Shown: in pieces, positions 48,609-55,752 of the stretch
Numbering within the stretch: position 1 is the first letter of the stretch
Layout: each line of letters starts with the position of its first letter
Assembly: GCF_021341785.1 (NCBI RefSeq)
Contig: NZ_JAJTTF010000014.1
Coordinates: 62,001-126,000 of the forward strand
Direction of reading: 5' to 3'
Source of the DNA: Microbacterium sp. Au-Mic1
GTDB lineage: Bacteria; Actinomycetota; Actinomycetes; Actinomycetales; Microbacteriaceae
Length of the DNA: 64,000 bases
The notes under the pieces: model-generated
What the model was told of the DNA's origin: nothing
The model's database searches: none
What the model saw: the letters and a program-made list of their open reading frames with translations, nothing else
Made by a program: the position numbers and the translations under genes

Positions 48609-49058
48609 ATGACCGATCACACCGCGCACATGCGCACCGCCCTCGATCAGGCTCGCGTCGCCGAGGCGGCCGGCGACCACCCGTACGGCTCCGTGATCGC
48701 GGGTCCGCGCGGTGCGATCGTGGCGCGGAACCAGGTGGAGAGCACGCAGGACGTCACCGCGCACGCCGAGCTCGCCGCGGTGCGGGCCGCCACGGCCGCG
48801 TGGGGTCTCGACCTGTCGGGGTCGACCCTGATCACGAGCTTCGAGCCTTGCGCGATGTGCGCGGGAGCGATCCTGAACGCCGGGATCCGGCACCTCGTGA
48901 TCGCGGTGCAGTCGGTGCCCGGGATCGAACCGTCGGGACGCTACAGCGTCGAGAACCTGCTCGAGCTGCTCGGATGTGAGGGCGACGTCGTCGTCGAGCG
49001 CGGGCTGCTCGGAGACGAGGCGGCCGCGTACTACTCGGGGATCGCCGCAGCCTCCTGA
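48609..49058 (+). CDS. Nucleoside/guanine deaminase-like zinc enzyme
   Basis: 149 residues from the ATG at 48609 (site GAGAAGGAGAAC). Zinc and proton-shuttle motifs are HAE at about 57-59 and PCAMC at about 83-87. The length and context (after uraD) favour guanine deaminase or a related purine or pyrimidine deaminase; tRNA adenosine deaminase TadA has the same motifs but usually different neighbours and an N-terminal W/M pattern not seen here. It would feed purine rings to xanthine and urate. It is separated from uraD by 41 bp in the same operon. Confidence 0.85.
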   Translation: MTDHTAHMRTALDQARVAEAAGDHPYGSVIAGPRGAIVARNQVESTQDVTAHAELAAVRAATAAWGLDLSGSTLITSFEPCAMCAGAILNAGIRHLVIAVQSVPGIEPSGRYSVENLLELLGCEGDVVVERGLLGDEAAAYYSGIAAAS

Positions 49059-49072
49059 CAGCGGCGGCATCG

Positions 49073-49112
49073 GAGGGCCGGACCGGGCATCGCCCCGATC
49101 CGGCCCTCTTCT
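49073..49112 (+). terminator. Terminator after the deaminase gene
   Basis: GAGGGCCGGA (49073-49082) and TCCGGCCCTC (49099-49108) form a perfect 10-bp stem continued by CCGGG/CCCCG-like pairs, followed by TTCTTC. Confidence 0.82.
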
Positions 49113-49156
49113 TCGCCCCGATGACGGACGTCGGCGCAGCGCGGTAACGTCGCGGC

Positions 49157-50107
49157 ATGGACGTCATCGAGTATCTGATGGACTCCGATCCCGCGATCCG
49201 CTGGCAGGTCCGCCGCGACCTGACGGATGCGACCCCGGAGGAGGTCACGGCGGAGCGCGCCCGCGTGGCCGCCGAGGGGTGGGGTGCCCGGCTCCTCGCG
49301 CTACAGGCCGAGGACGGGCTGTGGGACGGCGGGGTGTACCGGCCCGGCTGGGTCGACGAGAGCCGTCCGATGTACGACGCGTGGACCGCGACGCACTTCA
49401 GCCTGCAGCAGCTCGTCGATTTCGGTGCCGATCCCGCGGACGAACGAGTGCGGCAGGCGGTGGCACGGGTGCGCGAGCGGGTGCGCTGGGATCAGGAAGG
49501 TGCCCCGCCGTACTTCCACGGCGAGACCGAGCCGTGTGTCAACGGGGTGGTGCTCTCGAACGCCGCGTACTTCGGAGAGCCGGCCGATCGAGTGGTGCAG
49601 ACGCTCCTCGCCGGGCAGCTGGCGGACGGCGGGTGGAACTGCTGGGCGGAGTACGGCGCCACGACCTCGTCGCTGCACTCCACGATCTGCGTGCTCGAGG
49701 GGCTCCTCGCCTGGGAGCAGGCGACCGGCGGCACCGAGGTGTCACGGACCGCGCGGCTGGCCGCGGAGGAGTATCTGCTGGCACGCCGGCTGTTCCTGCG
49801 ACGCAGCACCGGGGCGGTCATCGACCCGCGCTTCACGATGGCCTCGTACCCGGTGCGCTGGTACTACGACGTGCTGCGCGGCCTGGACTACCTGCGCCGC
49901 GCGCGCCCCGAGGGCGATCCGCGCTGCGCCGACGCGATCGAGCTGTTGCGTTCTCAGCGCGGCGCGACCGGCTTGTGGCGACTGGAGAACACGCACGAGG
50001 GGCCGACTCCGTTCGACCTGGACGGCGAACGGGAGGGGTTCCCGAGTCGCTGGGTCACCCTGCGCGCGCTGCGCGTGCTGCGCTGGGCGGGCGACGACGT
50101 CGTCTGA
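49157..50107 (+). CDS. Squalene-cyclase/prenyltransferase-like alpha-toroid protein, function unknown
   Basis: 316 residues. It contains repeated QxxDGLW/QxADGGW elements of the alpha/alpha toroid fold: LQAEDGLWDGG near 49-59, LAGQLADGGWNCW near 152-164, LLRSQRGATGLWRL near 265-278. The DxDD-type acid motif of terpene cyclases is not seen, and at 316 residues it is about half a squalene-hopene cyclase. HGETEPCVNG near 117 and STICVLEGLLAWE near 175 are conserved-looking. A sugar, peptide or isoprenoid role cannot be told apart. It stands 99 bp after the deaminase and 27 bp before the LD-carboxypeptidase. Confidence 0.75.
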   Translation: MDVIEYLMDSDPAIRWQVRRDLTDATPEEVTAERARVAAEGWGARLLALQAEDGLWDGGVYRPGWVDESRPMYDAWTATHFSLQQLVDFGADPADERVRQAVARVRERVRWDQEGAPPYFHGETEPCVNGVVLSNAAYFGEPADRVVQTLLAGQLADGGWNCWAEYGATTSSLHSTICVLEGLLAWEQATGGTEVSRTARLAAEEYLLARRLFLRRSTGAVIDPRFTMASYPVRWYYDVLRGLDYLRRARPEGDPRCADAIELLRSQRGATGLWRLENTHEGPTPFDLDGEREGFPSRWVTLRALRVLRWAGDDVV

Positions 50108-50134
50108 TCGGGAGCCGCGCTCTAGGCTGAAGCG

Positions 50135-51169
50135 ATGCTCCTTCCGCCCAAGGCCCGGCCCGGCGAGCGCGTCGCGGTCCTCTCTCCGGGGTTCGCCGCC
50201 CCGGCCGCGTCACTCGCGGTGCATGAGCAGGCGATGCGCCGGCTCACCGAGCTGACCGAGCTCGTCCCGGTCGAGTACCCGACCACCCGTCTCTTCGGTG
50301 CGTCCCCCCAGGCTCGTGCCGCGGACGTGAACGCGGCTTTCGCGGATCCCTCGATCCGTGCGATCCTGTCGACGATCGGCGGCGATGACCAGATCCTGGT
50401 CATCCCGCACCTGGACGCAAACCTCGCACAGGCGGATCCGAAGCCGTTCCTCGGCTACAGCGACAACACGAACATCCTGAACTGGCTGTGGCGCAACGGC
50501 ATCGCGGGGTTCCATGGCGGGTCGACCCAGGTGCACCTCGGCCCCGGGCCCGCCGTCGACGAGATCCACGCACGGTCGCTCCGGGCCGCGCTGCTGGACG
50601 GTGGCGAGCTCGAGCTCACCGAGCCGGGGGAATCGGAGGATTTCGGTGTGCGATGGCAGGACCCGGCCGCCCTGGTGCATTACGGCGTGCGCGAGCCCAC
50701 CCAGCCGTGGGTGTGGTCGGGGCCCGCGCGTCGAGTCAGCGGGCGCACCTGGGGCGGTTGCCTCGAGGTGCTGTCCCAGCTCGCCCTCGCCGACCGGTTC
50801 CCGTCCGCGGAGGAGCTGGAGGGCGTGATCCTGCTCCTGGAGGCGAGCGAGCGACTGACTCCGGCCGATGCGATCGCCGAGCAGCTGCGGGCGTACGGGC
50901 AACGCGGGCTGCTCGAGCGTGTCGCCGGTGTCGCGGTCGCCCGACCGCCAGTGAGCACGCACGAGAACGTGCCGCATCACGAGATCCGCCCCGTCCTGCG
51001 CGAGGCGCAGCGTCACGCGATTCTGGCGCAGATCGCCCGTTACAACCCTTCGGCGGTCGTCTGTTTCGGCGTGCCGTTCGGGCACACGCGGCCGCAGTGG
51101 CTCGTGCCGTACGGCGGCCGGATGGTGCTCGACGGCGCACGGCGGGTCATCACGGCCGACTACGCCTGA
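50135..51169 (+). CDS. LD-carboxypeptidase, S66 family (MccF-like)
   Basis: 344 residues. The first domain has LSTIGGDDQILVIPHLD near 73-88 and GYSDNTNILNWLWRNG near 109-124, where the Ser of GYSDNT is the nucleophile. The catalytic Glu and His follow in LLLEASERL near 232 and near the C-terminus in VPFGHTRPQWLVPYG. S66 enzymes remove D-Ala from murein tetrapeptides or hydrolyse acyl-adenylate antibiotics (MccF). Length is normal. It follows the toroid protein closely on the same strand. Confidence 0.92.
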   Translation: MLLPPKARPGERVAVLSPGFAAPAASLAVHEQAMRRLTELTELVPVEYPTTRLFGASPQARAADVNAAFADPSIRAILSTIGGDDQILVIPHLDANLAQADPKPFLGYSDNTNILNWLWRNGIAGFHGGSTQVHLGPGPAVDEIHARSLRAALLDGGELELTEPGESEDFGVRWQDPAALVHYGVREPTQPWVWSGPARRVSGRTWGGCLEVLSQLALADRFPSAEELEGVILLLEASERLTPADAIAEQLRAYGQRGLLERVAGVAVARPPVSTHENVPHHEIRPVLREAQRHAILAQIARYNPSAVVCFGVPFGHTRPQWLVPYGGRMVLDGARRVITADYA

Positions 51170-51187
51170 GGGTTCGCATCGGCACGC

Positions 51188-51391
51188 CTAACGCTTGCCG
51201 AATCGGCGGTGCGCCGCCTGCCGTGTGGTGCCCAGTGCGCTGGCGATCGCCTGCCAGGAGTAACCGGCGGCACGGGCGCGGCGCACCTGCACCTCCTCGG
51301 CGCGGGCGATGTCGCGCCGCGCGGCCACCAGCCGGTGCAGCTCGGCGAGCGGCTCGCCCTGCGGATCCAGATCCTTCGCGGTTCTCAGCAT
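51188..51391 (-). CDS. Small helix-turn-helix protein
   Basis: 67 residues. The C-terminal half, ARAAGYSWQAIASALGTTRQAAHRRFG, is a compact helix-turn-helix with the Gln-Ala-Ala-His recognition helix common in small actinobacterial AsnC-like or MarR-like proteins. The N-terminal half is a charged helix (ELHRLVAARRDIARAEEVQV). It is the last gene of the flavin monooxygenase operon, 43 bp after the membrane protein. Its ribosome site GAGGAGG lies inside a perfect 18-bp hairpin (51394-51433), so its translation is probably held back. Confidence 0.75.
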   Translation of the reverse strand: MLRTAKDLDPQGEPLAELHRLVAARRDIARAEEVQVRRARAAGYSWQAIASALGTTRQAAHRRFGKR

Positions 51392-51393
51392 GA

Positions 51394-51433
51394 AGACCTC
51401 CTCGTGTCAATGCTGATTGACACGAGGAGGTCT
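51394..51433 (-). promoter_or_regulatory. Perfect 18-bp hairpin covering the ribosome site of the small HTH gene
   Basis: AGACCTCCTCGTGTCAAT (51394-51411) and ATTGACACGAGGAGGTCT (51416-51433) pair perfectly around a 4-nt loop. In the minus-strand mRNA the 3' arm contains GAGGAGG, 5 nt before the ATG at 51391, so the hairpin hides it. The stem also includes TGTCAAT/ATTGACA, and a second GTCAA-N6-TTGAC lies next to it at 51434-51449, which may be protein-binding sites. It may also act as terminator for the genes upstream. Confidence 0.8.
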
Positions 51434-51434
51434 G

Positions 51435-51896
51435 TCAATTCATGTTGACGGATCGCCTTCCGCTGCGAGCGGACATGCGGCGGCGGCGCAGCACGCCGAT
51501 CGCCACCACGACGGCCATCAGCAGCACGAGCTCGATCCCGTTGAGCAGGAGTGCGAAGCCATGGAGGCCGTCGATCGGAACGACGCCGGCGGGCCGGCCG
51601 TGCGCGTGCCCGACCATCCCGCCCGCAGACCCGATGTGCAGCAGCATCATCGCCGTCGACATCGCCATCGCCATGCCCCACGCGCTCGGCGGCAGGGCTC
51701 GGGATCGCGGTGTCAGACAGATCAGGCACAGCGCCGCGAGGATCGCCATCAGGGCCGCAAGCGCGGAGGGGCTCCCCAGCAGCAGGGCGAGGTGCACCGC
51801 TACGCAACCCGCGGTGACGGGGAAAGCGACCCACCGGGCCACGATCCAGGCCGGAGCCTGCCGGGTCCGCGGGGTATGCGTTGTGAGAGCGGTCAT
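51435..51896 (-). CDS. Small four-helix membrane protein, unrecognised
   Basis: 153 residues from the ATG at 51896, 8 bp after the aldehyde dehydrogenase stop. Hydrophobic stretches are at about 20-43, 46-62, 70-92 and 112-138. Helix 3 is Met-rich (GMAMAMSTAMMLLHIGSAGG) and followed by MVGHAHG; the last loop has DGLHG. The Met/His content invites a copper-related reading, given copper amine oxidases nearby, but I cannot support a function. The style resembles the membrane protein at 1206-1892. Confidence 0.65.
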   Translation of the reverse strand: MTALTTHTPRTRQAPAWIVARWVAFPVTAGCVAVHLALLLGSPSALAALMAILAALCLICLTPRSRALPPSAWGMAMAMSTAMMLLHIGSAGGMVGHAHGRPAGVVPIDGLHGFALLLNGIELVLLMAVVVAIGVLRRRRMSARSGRRSVNMN

Positions 51897-51904
51897 CGTC
51901 GTCC

Positions 51905-53386
51905 TCAGCCGTGCTGGAACCAGGTCGTCTTCCAGTCGGTGTAGTTGTCCAGCGCGTGCCGCGACAGGTCTCGGCCGAAGCCCGACTGCCGGAACCCGCC
52001 GAACGGCGTCGTGAGGCCCAGCGCATCGACCGTGTTGACCGACACGGTCCCGGCGACCAGACGCTCGGCGACCCGGTGCGCCCGACCGAAGTCGGTCGTC
52101 CACAGTGAAGCCGCCAGTCCGTACTCGGTGTCGTTGGCGAGCCGGACGGCCTCGTTTTCGTCCTCGAAGCCGAGCACCGCGACCAGAGGGCCGAACACCT
52201 CGATGTGGTGGAGATCGTGGTCGGCGCCGAGGCCGGTGACGATCGCGGGGCTCAGGTACGCGTCGGACCCGGTGATCGTGACACGATCGCCTCCCGCGAC
52301 CAGGTCGCCGTCCGTGGCGGCCCGGGCGATGGCGGCAGACACCTCGTCGGCGTGCGCGCGGCTGATCAGGCTGCCGTTGCCGTCGCTGCCCGCGAGCGGG
52401 TCGCTCGGAGCGTAGCCCTCTGCGGCGGCTGCGAGCAGTGCCACGAACTCGTCATGCACCGACCGCTGCACCAGGATCCGCGAGTTCGCCGAGCACACCT
52501 GTCCCTGGTTGTAGAAGGCCCCGAAGGCAGCCTTCGCGGCGGCGGTCTCGAGGTCGGCATCGGCGAACACCAGGTTCGAGCTCTTCCCGCCGGCCTCGAG
52601 CGCGACCCGCTTCATGTTCGACGATCCGGCGCTCACCATGAGGCGCTTGGCGACGGCCGTCGAGCCGGTGAAGGCGAGCACATCGATGTCCGGGTGCAGC
52701 GCGATGCGCTCGCCGACGACGGATCCGCGCCCCGGCACGACATTGAGCACGCCCGCGGGGATCCCCGCCTCGAGCGCCAGATCCGCGAGCCGCAGTGCGG
52801 TCAGCGAGGTCTCGGTCGCGGGCTTGTGAACGATACTGTTTCCGCTCGCGAGCGCCGGCGCGAGCTTCCACGCGGCGATCTCGAGAGGGTAGTTCCACGG
52901 CGTGATCGCGCCGACGACGCCGAGCGGCACGCGCTGGACGAGCGCGGTCGAGCCGGGTGGGGTGGCCGGGATCTCGTCGAACCGCTTGTCGGCCAACTCG
53001 CCGTACCAGCGGAACGTCTCGGCGGTGCCGGGCACGTCGACGGTCAGGGTCTGCGCGATCGGCTTGCCCGAGTCGAGGGTTTCGAGGAGGGCGAGCTCCT
53101 CGAGGTTCACCATGATCAGGTCGGCGAGGCGGATCAGCGCCCGGCCGCGGTCGGCGGCGCTGCGCCGGCTCCACGAGCCCTCCTCGAACGCGCGCCGGGC
53201 GATCGCGACCGCGCGGTCGACGTCGTCCGCTGTGCCGGCGGCGAGATCGGCGATGTGCGCGAGTGATCCGGGGCTCTGCACCGCGATCGTCGCAGCGTCC
53301 GACGCGTCGACGCGGCGTCCGTCGATCACGGCACGGCCGTCGATCGCGAGCGCGCGGCTGCGTGCGGTCCAGTCGATGGTGGTCAT
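51905..53386 (-). CDS. Aldehyde dehydrogenase (gamma-glutamyl-aminobutyraldehyde/betaine aldehyde type)
   Basis: 493 residues from the ATG at 53386. TPWNYPLEIAAWKLAPALASGN near 158-179 marks the superfamily, FTGSTAVAKRLM near 238 is the NAD loop, the general base is in LEAGGKSSN near 263, and the nucleophile Cys in NQGQVCSANSR near 297. It oxidises an aldehyde to an acid with NAD(P). In this island aldehydes would arise from the copper amine oxidase at 58266 or the flavin monooxygenase at 55749. It overlaps the M20 gene by 4 bp. Confidence 0.95.
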   Translation of the reverse strand: MTTIDWTARSRALAIDGRAVIDGRRVDASDAATIAVQSPGSLAHIADLAAGTADDVDRAVAIARRAFEEGSWSRRSAADRGRALIRLADLIMVNLEELALLETLDSGKPIAQTLTVDVPGTAETFRWYGELADKRFDEIPATPPGSTALVQRVPLGVVGAITPWNYPLEIAAWKLAPALASGNSIVHKPATETSLTALRLADLALEAGIPAGVLNVVPGRGSVVGERIALHPDIDVLAFTGSTAVAKRLMVSAGSSNMKRVALEAGGKSSNLVFADADLETAAAKAAFGAFYNQGQVCSANSRILVQRSVHDEFVALLAAAAEGYAPSDPLAGSDGNGSLISRAHADEVSAAIARAATDGDLVAGGDRVTITGSDAYLSPAIVTGLGADHDLHHIEVFGPLVAVLGFEDENEAVRLANDTEYGLAASLWTTDFGRAHRVAERLVAGTVSVNTVDALGLTTPFGGFRQSGFGRDLSRHALDNYTDWKTTWFQHG

Positions 53387-54618
53387 GCGGCCGTCTCCTT
53401 GATCTTCGTGGACTGCGCCGCGTCCGCGGCCTGGGGGTTCGCGGCGACGACGTCGATCGCCGTCCACGCCATGAGGACCGCCGCGTCGAGCAGGGCCTTC
53501 TCCGCGACGGGGCCGACGCACGCGGCGGCGAACTCCTTCTGGTGGTTGCCGTACGGCAGTGAGTCGACCCCGATGTAGGGGTGGATCGCGGGGACGAGTT
53601 GGGACACGTTGCCCATGTCGGTCGACGCCCGGTTCATGCGTCCGGCGACCTCGGCGTCTGCGAACACGCGCCCGCGTGCGAGCGCGTTGGCTCGATAGAA
53701 GGCGAGGGCGCGCTCGTCGGTGCGGAACTCGGAGTACGGCTTGCTCTCGGGCGTGATGCTCAGGGTCGCGCCCGAGGCGAGCGCGCCCGCCTCGAAGCAG
53801 CGGTTCACACGTTCCTCGAGGATCTCGAGCTCGGCGAGCGAGTTCGCGCGGACGTACCAGCGGCCCTCGGTGCGGTCGGGGATCGCGTTCGGGGCGTGGC
53901 CGCCGACGGTCTGCACGCCGTGCACCCGGGTGTCGGCGGGCAGCTGCTGTCGGAGCAGCCCGATCGCGACCTGCGCGACGAGGAACGCATCGTTCGCGTT
54001 GACGCCCTGATCCGGGTAGGCGGCGGCGTGCGCGGACACCCCGTCGTAGGCGACGTGGCTGTGCGAGACCGCGAACGGCCGGGCCTCGGCGACGTCGACC
54101 GGCGCGGGGTGCACCATCATCGCCAGGTCCAGATCGCGGAAGGCGCCGGCCTCGATCAGCTCGATCTTGCCCCCGCCGCCCTCTTCCGCAGGGGTGCCGT
54201 AGACGCGCACGGTGAGTCCGAGCTCGTCGGCGAGCGGGGCGAGGGCGAGCCCGGCGCCGACCGCGCTCGCCGCGATGAGGTTGTGGCCGCACGCGTGCCC
54301 GAGCCCGGGCAGCGCGTCGTACTCGGCCATGATCCCGATGACGGTCGGCCCGGATCCGGTCTCGGCGAGCAGGGCGGTCCCCAGACCCAGATACGCCGGG
54401 GTGACGCGGAAACCGGCGGCGGCCAGAGCCTCGCCGACCCAGGCGGCGGCGCGGTGCTCCTGCCAGGCCGTCTCCGGGTTCGCGTGCAGCGTCTCGGAGA
54501 GGCGGATCAGGTCCGCGGCGGCCGCGGCGACGCTCGCGTCCGCGGCGGCCTTGAGCGCGGCGACGTCGGCGGGCGACCCGGCCACGGGGGCCTCGGGGTG
54601 GGCGGCGGCGTCACTCAT
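53383..54618 (-). CDS. M20 family amidohydrolase (AbgB/HipO type)
   Basis: 411 residues from the ATG at 54618. Metal-site motifs are EYDALPGLGHACGHN near 107-121, GTPAEEGGGGKIEL near 150 with the catalytic Glu pair, and MVHPAPVDVAEARP near 178. The final STDMGNVSQLVPAIHPYIG near 352 supplies the last His. These enzymes cleave N-acyl or amide bonds of small molecules in the cytoplasm. It overlaps the DUF1028 gene by 8 bp and the dehydrogenase by 4 bp, so it acts in the same pathway. Confidence 0.94.
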   Translation of the reverse strand: MSDAAAHPEAPVAGSPADVAALKAAADASVAAAAADLIRLSETLHANPETAWQEHRAAAWVGEALAAAGFRVTPAYLGLGTALLAETGSGPTVIGIMAEYDALPGLGHACGHNLIAASAVGAGLALAPLADELGLTVRVYGTPAEEGGGGKIELIEAGAFRDLDLAMMVHPAPVDVAEARPFAVSHSHVAYDGVSAHAAAYPDQGVNANDAFLVAQVAIGLLRQQLPADTRVHGVQTVGGHAPNAIPDRTEGRWYVRANSLAELEILEERVNRCFEAGALASGATLSITPESKPYSEFRTDERALAFYRANALARGRVFADAEVAGRMNRASTDMGNVSQLVPAIHPYIGVDSLPYGNHQKEFAAACVGPVAEKALLDAAVLMAWTAIDVVAANPQAADAAQSTKIKETAA

Positions 54619-55282
54619 CGCCGGGCACCCCGTAGCTCGGGGCGGCGGACGGGTCCATCCCGCGCGTGATGTAGGCATCGCGCTGCGGCAGCCAGACCTC
54701 GAGCAGCTCGCCCAGCTCGGCGATCGGGTCGCCCTCGGTCCAGTCCGCGCGCAGATCCGTCACCCGCCAGCCGGCATCACGCACGACCGCGAGCCCGGCG
54801 GAGTGCACCGGGCCCTCCTCGCCGCCCGCGGCGGCGGCGGCCTGCATGGCCGCGAGCAGGCGCCGCTCGAGCTCGCCTTCGGCGGCGGCGAACGCGTCGA
54901 CCATGAGCCGCGGGATGTCCGTCGAGGCGAGCATGTTGCCGCCCGCGGCGACCCCCGCGCCGGTGGCCGCGCCGACATTGCCGAGCGCGCGCTCGCCTGA
55001 GTACACGGCCGAGCGGCCCTGCGCATCGACGACCAGCAGCTGGCGGAACGCGATGTGCGGGGTCTCGGCGATCACGGTGTCGAGGGCCTCGGCGGCGGAA
55101 GCTCCGTCGCGCAGAGAGGTGAGCAGGATCGGCCCGAGGCGCGGATCCGTGATGTTCTGCGAGTTCACCGCGCCGACGCCGTCGGCCAGATGCACGCAGC
55201 GCGCCGCGACGGCGGGCGAGGACGAGGAGATCGCGGATCCGAAGGCTCCGGTCTCGTCGCGCGCGACGATCGAGAACGTCAT
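54611..55282 (-). CDS. DUF1028 family protein (Ntn-hydrolase-like)
   Basis: 223 residues from the ATG at 55282. The typical opening MTFSIVARDETGAFGSAISSSS (here split as MTFSIVARDETG and SAISSSSPAVAARC) and the later VNSQNITDPRLGP, YSGERALGNVGAATG and VAAGGNMLAS are family marks. The family is thought to be Ntn-hydrolase related and its reaction is not established. It sits between RidA and M20 amidohydrolase genes with stop-start overlaps on both sides, which argues for amide or imine chemistry. Confidence 0.92.
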   Translation of the reverse strand: MTFSIVARDETGAFGSAISSSSPAVAARCVHLADGVGAVNSQNITDPRLGPILLTSLRDGASAAEALDTVIAETPHIAFRQLLVVDAQGRSAVYSGERALGNVGAATGAGVAAGGNMLASTDIPRLMVDAFAAAEGELERRLLAAMQAAAAAGGEEGPVHSAGLAVVRDAGWRVTDLRADWTEGDPIAELGELLEVWLPQRDAYITRGMDPSAAPSYGVPGDE

Positions 55283-55752
55283 CGGGCGGCCTCGTCGTCG
55301 GTGGGGGTGCGGTCGGTGCTCGCCGCGCGGTCGGCCGGGGTGCTGATCACGGCCGTCGCGTCGATCTCGACGAGCCACTCCGGGCGGGCCAGCGCGCTCA
55401 CCACGAGACCGGTCGACACCGGGAAGACGCCTTTGAGCCAACGGCCCATCACGCGGTAGACGGTCTCGCGGTAGCGCGGGTCGATGATGTAGACGACCAC
55501 CTTGACGATGTCGTCGAGCGAGGATCCGGCCTCCTCGAGCAGCATCGCGATGTTCGCCATCGCCTTCTCGGCCTGAGCCTCGACGTCGCCGATGCCGACG
55601 GATTCGCGGGTGTCCAGATCCTGGCCGATCTGGCCGCGCAGGTACACCACGCCGCCGGCGACGACCGCCTGGCAGAGGTCGTTGTCGAGGTTCTGCTCGG
55701 GGTAGGTGACCTTGGTGTTGAACGGGCGGATGCGGGTGTGCGTGGGCATCAT
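55279..55752 (-). CDS. RidA (YjgF/UK114) family protein
   Basis: 157 residues from the ATG at 55752 (ACAGGA site); a second ATG follows at once. LRGQIGQDLDT near 44, ANIAMLLEEAGSSLDDIVKVVVYIID near 72-97, and the Arg of ALARPEWLVEIDATAVI near 125 are the family marks; the Arg binds carboxylates in imine deaminases. An extra hydrophilic tail of about 18 residues ends the protein. RidA proteins hydrolyse reactive enamines or imines; in the Rut pathway RutC belongs here. In this operon it may deaminate an imine made by the monooxygenase. Confidence 0.92.
   Translation of the reverse strand: MMPTHTRIRPFNTKVTYPEQNLDNDLCQAVVAGGVVYLRGQIGQDLDTRESVGIGDVEAQAEKAMANIAMLLEEAGSSLDDIVKVVVYIIDPRYRETVYRVMGRWLKGVFPVSTGLVVSALARPEWLVEIDATAVISTPADRAASTDRTPTDDEAAR

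Noticed and set aside
48609..49058. tRNA-specific adenosine deaminase TadA
   Set aside because: Motifs are shared, but position after uraD in one operon favours a purine-base deaminase; not excluded.
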